A stretch of DNA of 15,462 nt from Alphaproteobacteria bacterium (GTDB taxonomy: Bacteria > Pseudomonadota > Alphaproteobacteria > Micavibrionales > Micavibrionaceae): contig JAUICS010000003.1 in the NCBI GenBank assembly GCA_030427765.1, positions 1 to 15,462 of the forward strand. The letters are read 5' to 3'. The notes under the pieces are model-generated. The model was not told the origin of the DNA. It was given only the letters and a program-made list of their open reading frames with translations, and made no database searches. Shown here piece by piece: positions 13,121 to 15,462 of the stretch. A program made the position numbers and the translations under genes. Numbering within the stretch: position 1 is the stretch's first letter; each line of letters begins with the position of its first letter.

Positions 13121-14415
13121 CAACGCTTCTGATTAAAAATGGTCATGTGATTGACCCTGCAAACGGTATTGATGACGTTCATGACATCCTGGTGGCAGAC
13201 GGGAAAATTCAAAAGGTTGAGGCCGGATTAAACGATACGGCGGATGAGGTTATTGACGCAAGTGGCTTGACCGTAACGCCGGGATTGATTGATATGCAGG
13301 TACATTTCCGCGAGCCGGGACGTGAAGATCGCGAAACACTTGAAACCGGTTCCTGGGCGGCGCTGGCGGGCGGTGTGACATCTGCGGTGGCCATGCCAAA
13401 CCTGAAGCCCGTTGCCGATAACCAGACAGTCATTGAATTTATTATCAAAAGGTCAAATGAGCTTGATTTGATCAATATCTATCCGACAGGCTCGATCACC
13501 ACAGGACAGGAAGGCGCAACCCTGTCCGAAATTAATGAGCTTAAAACCTCCGGTGCGATTGCCATTACCGATGACGGCGTTGATGTGCAGGATGAGGGGA
13601 TATTGCGCCGCGCGTTTGAATATTCCAAAACATGCGACATTTTGCTGATGAGTCACTGCGAAACAAATACTCTGACGGAAGACGGTGTGATGCATGAGGG
13701 TTGGGTTTCGACCCAGCTAGGTCTGGCCGGAACACCGGCGGCGTCCGAGGATCTGGCCGTTCAAAAGAATATCTTGCTGGCCGAAATGTGCGGTGGCCGT
13801 TTACATCTGCTCCATAACTCGACATCCGGTGCGGTGGATGCGATTCGCCGCGCAAAACAGGCCGGAAAAGCAACGATTACGGCCGAGGTGTCAGTTCAGC
13901 ATTTTGCCCTGACGGATGAGGAATGCAAAGGGTATAACACAAATGCAAAAATGTATCCGCCACTGCGGTCCCAAGATCACGTCGATGCGATTATCGCGGC
14001 GATTAAGGATGATACGATTGATGCGTTTACCACCGATCATGCGCCGCATATTGAGCCGGATAAGCTTCAGCCTTTCGATAAAGCGGCGTTCGGGTCAACG
14101 GGATTGCAAACCAGTTTTGCTGTCATGAATACGTATCTGGTGAAGCCGGGACATATAAGCCTGTCGAAGGGCATTTCAAAAATGTCGGCGGAGCCTGCCA
14201 AAATCCTCGGTATCGATAAGGGAACATTGTCTGTCGGTGCGGATGCGGATATTGCGATCTTTGATATTAATAAGGACTGGGTGCCCAGCAACGAAAACCG
14301 TTTGTCGAAGGGTAAAAACTGTATCTTCAACGGCAAAACCCTGACAGGTCAGGCGCAGTACACAATTGTCGGAGGCAGGGTAAAGTTCAAGCAGGGGCAG
14401 ATCGTTGCCAGTTGA
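13117..14415 (+). CDS. pyrC: Dihydroorotase-family protein with altered metal motif
   Basis: A 432-residue amidohydrolase of the class I dihydroorotase type, which closes carbamoyl-aspartate to dihydroorotate. Expected metal and substrate positions are Asp153 (ITDDGVD), His180 (MSHCET), His233 (LLHNSTS) and Asp307 (TTDHAPH), all present, with REPG (65-68) and PPLR (281-284). The first His of the HxH zinc motif is Gln61 (MQVHFREPG), leaving only His63. A second family His in the EVTPHH region is Gln261 (EVSVQH). Such a Q-V-H form occurs in a minority subclass, to my recollection. Either the enzyme binds metal differently or it is a PyrC'-like structural partner of PyrB. A strong AAGGAGGT lies before the ATG, which overlaps pyrB by four bases; the product should be abundant. 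Confidence 0.9.
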   Translation: MTTLLIKNGHVIDPANGIDDVHDILVADGKIQKVEAGLNDTADEVIDASGLTVTPGLIDMQVHFREPGREDRETLETGSWAALAGGVTSAVAMPNLKPVADNQTVIEFIIKRSNELDLINIYPTGSITTGQEGATLSEINELKTSGAIAITDDGVDVQDEGILRRAFEYSKTCDILLMSHCETNTLTEDGVMHEGWVSTQLGLAGTPAASEDLAVQKNILLAEMCGGRLHLLHNSTSGAVDAIRRAKQAGKATITAEVSVQHFALTDEECKGYNTNAKMYPPLRSQDHVDAIIAAIKDDTIDAFTTDHAPHIEPDKLQPFDKAAFGSTGLQTSFAVMNTYLVKPGHISLSKGISKMSAEPAKILGIDKGTLSVGADADIAIFDINKDWVPSNENRLSKGKNCIFNGKTLTGQAQYTIVGGRVKFKQGQIVAS

Positions 14416-15145
14416 TGCACTTATCCTTATAAGTAGCGGTTTTGTTCTTAGTATATTAGCGGTTCTCTTCGGGGCGACAATGTTTTTGACGGTCCCGCTG
14501 TTTCAATTTTTATTTCCGGAAATATCCCTTGGTGCCCTTGTCGGAAATATGAAGGTTGGCTCCCTGTTCCGCAGTGTCGGTTCAACAATTATGACGCATC
14601 CATCGATTTACTATGTTCAGAATATTAAACTCGCTGTTCTGGCATTGGTCGGCACCGTTATTGGGGCATCCTTTATTTCAAATCTTGATCAGGTATGGGT
14701 GCTTCCTGCCCTCATTATGGCGGTTTTGGTTGCGGTGTTTGCGCCAAAAATTGCACCGTACGTGTCGGCACGTACGTTTCATGTAATGTCGTTTTTTTCG
14801 GGTGTAAATGCCGGTGTGTTTGGGGCGGGTATCGGTGTTATTCTTCTCGCACTTCTACGGTTTCAATATCCGGATGATACAGATATTGGCGTGTTAAAAA
14901 TACAGGCGCGGTTTGTTGAGTTCTTGCTGGTGATTGTCGCGGTGATTGCCCATTTCTTCCATGGCAATTTGATATTTTCCATTTGGTTTCCGTGGTCATG
15001 CGGTGCTGTCGCGGGCGGAGTGGTTGGTGGAATATTGCTGAATAAACTTGGCAAACTGCCAGGTACGCTGCAAAAATGGTTTTTATATGCCAGTTTTGTG
15101 ATTGCGATTGCACTTGTTACATTGAATATGTTTAAGGTTTTATAG
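14405..15145 (+). CDS. TSUP-family (TauE/SafE-like) membrane transporter
   Basis: A 246-residue inner-membrane protein with about eight hydrophobic segments in two related halves, as in the TSUP family of anion exporters. The first half has LFGATMFLTVPLFQFLFPEI (21-40) and VGNMKVGSLFRS (46-57). The second has the Gly-rich SGVNAGVFGAGIGVILLALL (132-151) and IQARFVEFLL (166-175). The substrate cannot be read from sequence; sulfite, sulfonates and other organic anions are known for the family. The start is a TTG at 14405, because AGGGG sits seven bases before it and no nearby in-frame ATG exists. This overlaps pyrC by 11 bases. pyrD follows two bases after its stop. Its place inside a pyrimidine operon suggests, but does not prove, transport of a pathway acid such as orotate or dihydroorotate. 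Confidence 0.82.
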   Translation: MPVDALILISSGFVLSILAVLFGATMFLTVPLFQFLFPEISLGALVGNMKVGSLFRSVGSTIMTHPSIYYVQNIKLAVLALVGTVIGASFISNLDQVWVLPALIMAVLVAVFAPKIAPYVSARTFHVMSFFSGVNAGVFGAGIGVILLALLRFQYPDDTDIGVLKIQARFVEFLLVIVAVIAHFFHGNLIFSIWFPWSCGAVAGGVVGGILLNKLGKLPGTLQKWFLYASFVIAIALVTLNMFKVL

Positions 15146-15147
15146 AC

Positions 15148-15462
15148 ATGAAAAATCCATTATTTCTACTGCCGCCGGAAATGGCGCACACAGTAACGAT
15201 TGCGGCCCTGAAAATGGGGCTGGGGCCACGTGCATCTGTGTCGCCGGAAAAACCCGTTACTTTGTTTGGCAAGATTTTTAAGAACCCAATCGGCCTGTCT
15301 GCCGGTGCGGATAAGGAAGGGGCAGCCCTGTCCGGATGGGATAAAATGGGTTTTGGCTTCGTTGAGGTAGGTACGGTGATGCCCCGTCCTCGTCATGGCA
15401 ATCCACTGCCGCGTATATGGCGGTTCACAGACCAAAATGCGGTTGTGAACTGGATGGGGCTG
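15148..15462 (+). CDS. pyrD: Dihydroorotate dehydrogenase (quinone), N-terminal part
   Basis: The first 105 codons of a class 2 dihydroorotate dehydrogenase, which oxidises dihydroorotate to orotate with FMN and passes electrons to quinone at the inner membrane. The N-terminus (about 1-25) carries the hydrophobic, amphipathic stretch that class 2 enzymes use to reach the membrane. The FMN barrel begins with NPIGLSAGADKEGAA (47-61), FGFVEVGTVMPRPRHGNPLP (74-93) and VVNWMGL (99-105). Most family members have NRMG where this has NWMG. The rest of the gene lies beyond the window. The ATG lies two bases after the transporter stop, so expression is coupled to it. Confidence 0.93.
   Translation, partial: MKNPLFLLPPEMAHTVTIAALKMGLGPRASVSPEKPVTLFGKIFKNPIGLSAGADKEGAALSGWDKMGFGFVEVGTVMPRPRHGNPLPRIWRFTDQNAVVNWMGL

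Overview
The window looks like chromosomal housekeeping DNA from a free-living alphaproteobacterium of moderate G+C (below 50 % by eye). The assignment rests on gene order and protein character: a fatty-acid cluster fabD-x-fabG-acpP-fabF-mltG, trxB followed by a LysR regulator of the LsrB/VtlR type (a pairing known in Rhizobiales), an orotate phosphoribosyltransferase with the EDLQTDGGSK form of the PRPP loop, and a class 2 dihydroorotate dehydrogenase. The genus cannot be fixed by eye. No tRNA, rRNA, insertion sequence, phage gene or CRISPR array was seen.

Layout. 1-2173 (minus): a truncated alpha/beta hydrolase and a patatin-like lipid acyl hydrolase. 2174-2493: a gene-free stretch holding a strong leftward terminator preceded by a chain of hairpins, one of which shows CCUCCC in its loop. 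This reads as a small regulatory RNA gene next to the LysR gene. 2494-4444 (minus): lysR and trxB. 4520-9733 (minus): mltG, fabF, acpP, fabG, an uncharacterised DUF6065-like gene and fabD. 9734-9917: a divergent control region rich in inverted repeats. 9918-10601 (plus): pyrE. 10598-12039 (minus): a small RBBP9/YdeN-type serine hydrolase and a membrane protein made of two copies of one unit. 12125-15462 (plus): pyrB, pyrC, a TSUP-family membrane transporter and the start of pyrD, packed with overlaps or a 2-nt gap.

How the genes work together. FabD loads malonyl onto AcpP, FabF condenses and FabG reduces: this is the core type II fatty-acid elongation cycle. MltG trims nascent peptidoglycan and overlaps fabF by one base, so membrane and wall synthesis share a transcript. 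PyrB, PyrC, PyrD and PyrE are four of the six steps from carbamoyl phosphate to UMP. The fatty-acid and pyrimidine blocks diverge from the 9734-9917 region.

Most unusual items: (i) the candidate anti-Shine-Dalgarno sRNA downstream of the LsrB/VtlR-like gene, an arrangement resembling the AbcR sRNAs of Rhizobiales; (ii) the uncharacterised gene embedded between fabD and fabG; (iii) a dihydroorotase whose HxH metal motif reads QVH; (iv) a TSUP transporter inside the pyr operon; (v) the internally duplicated membrane protein between pyrE and pyrB.
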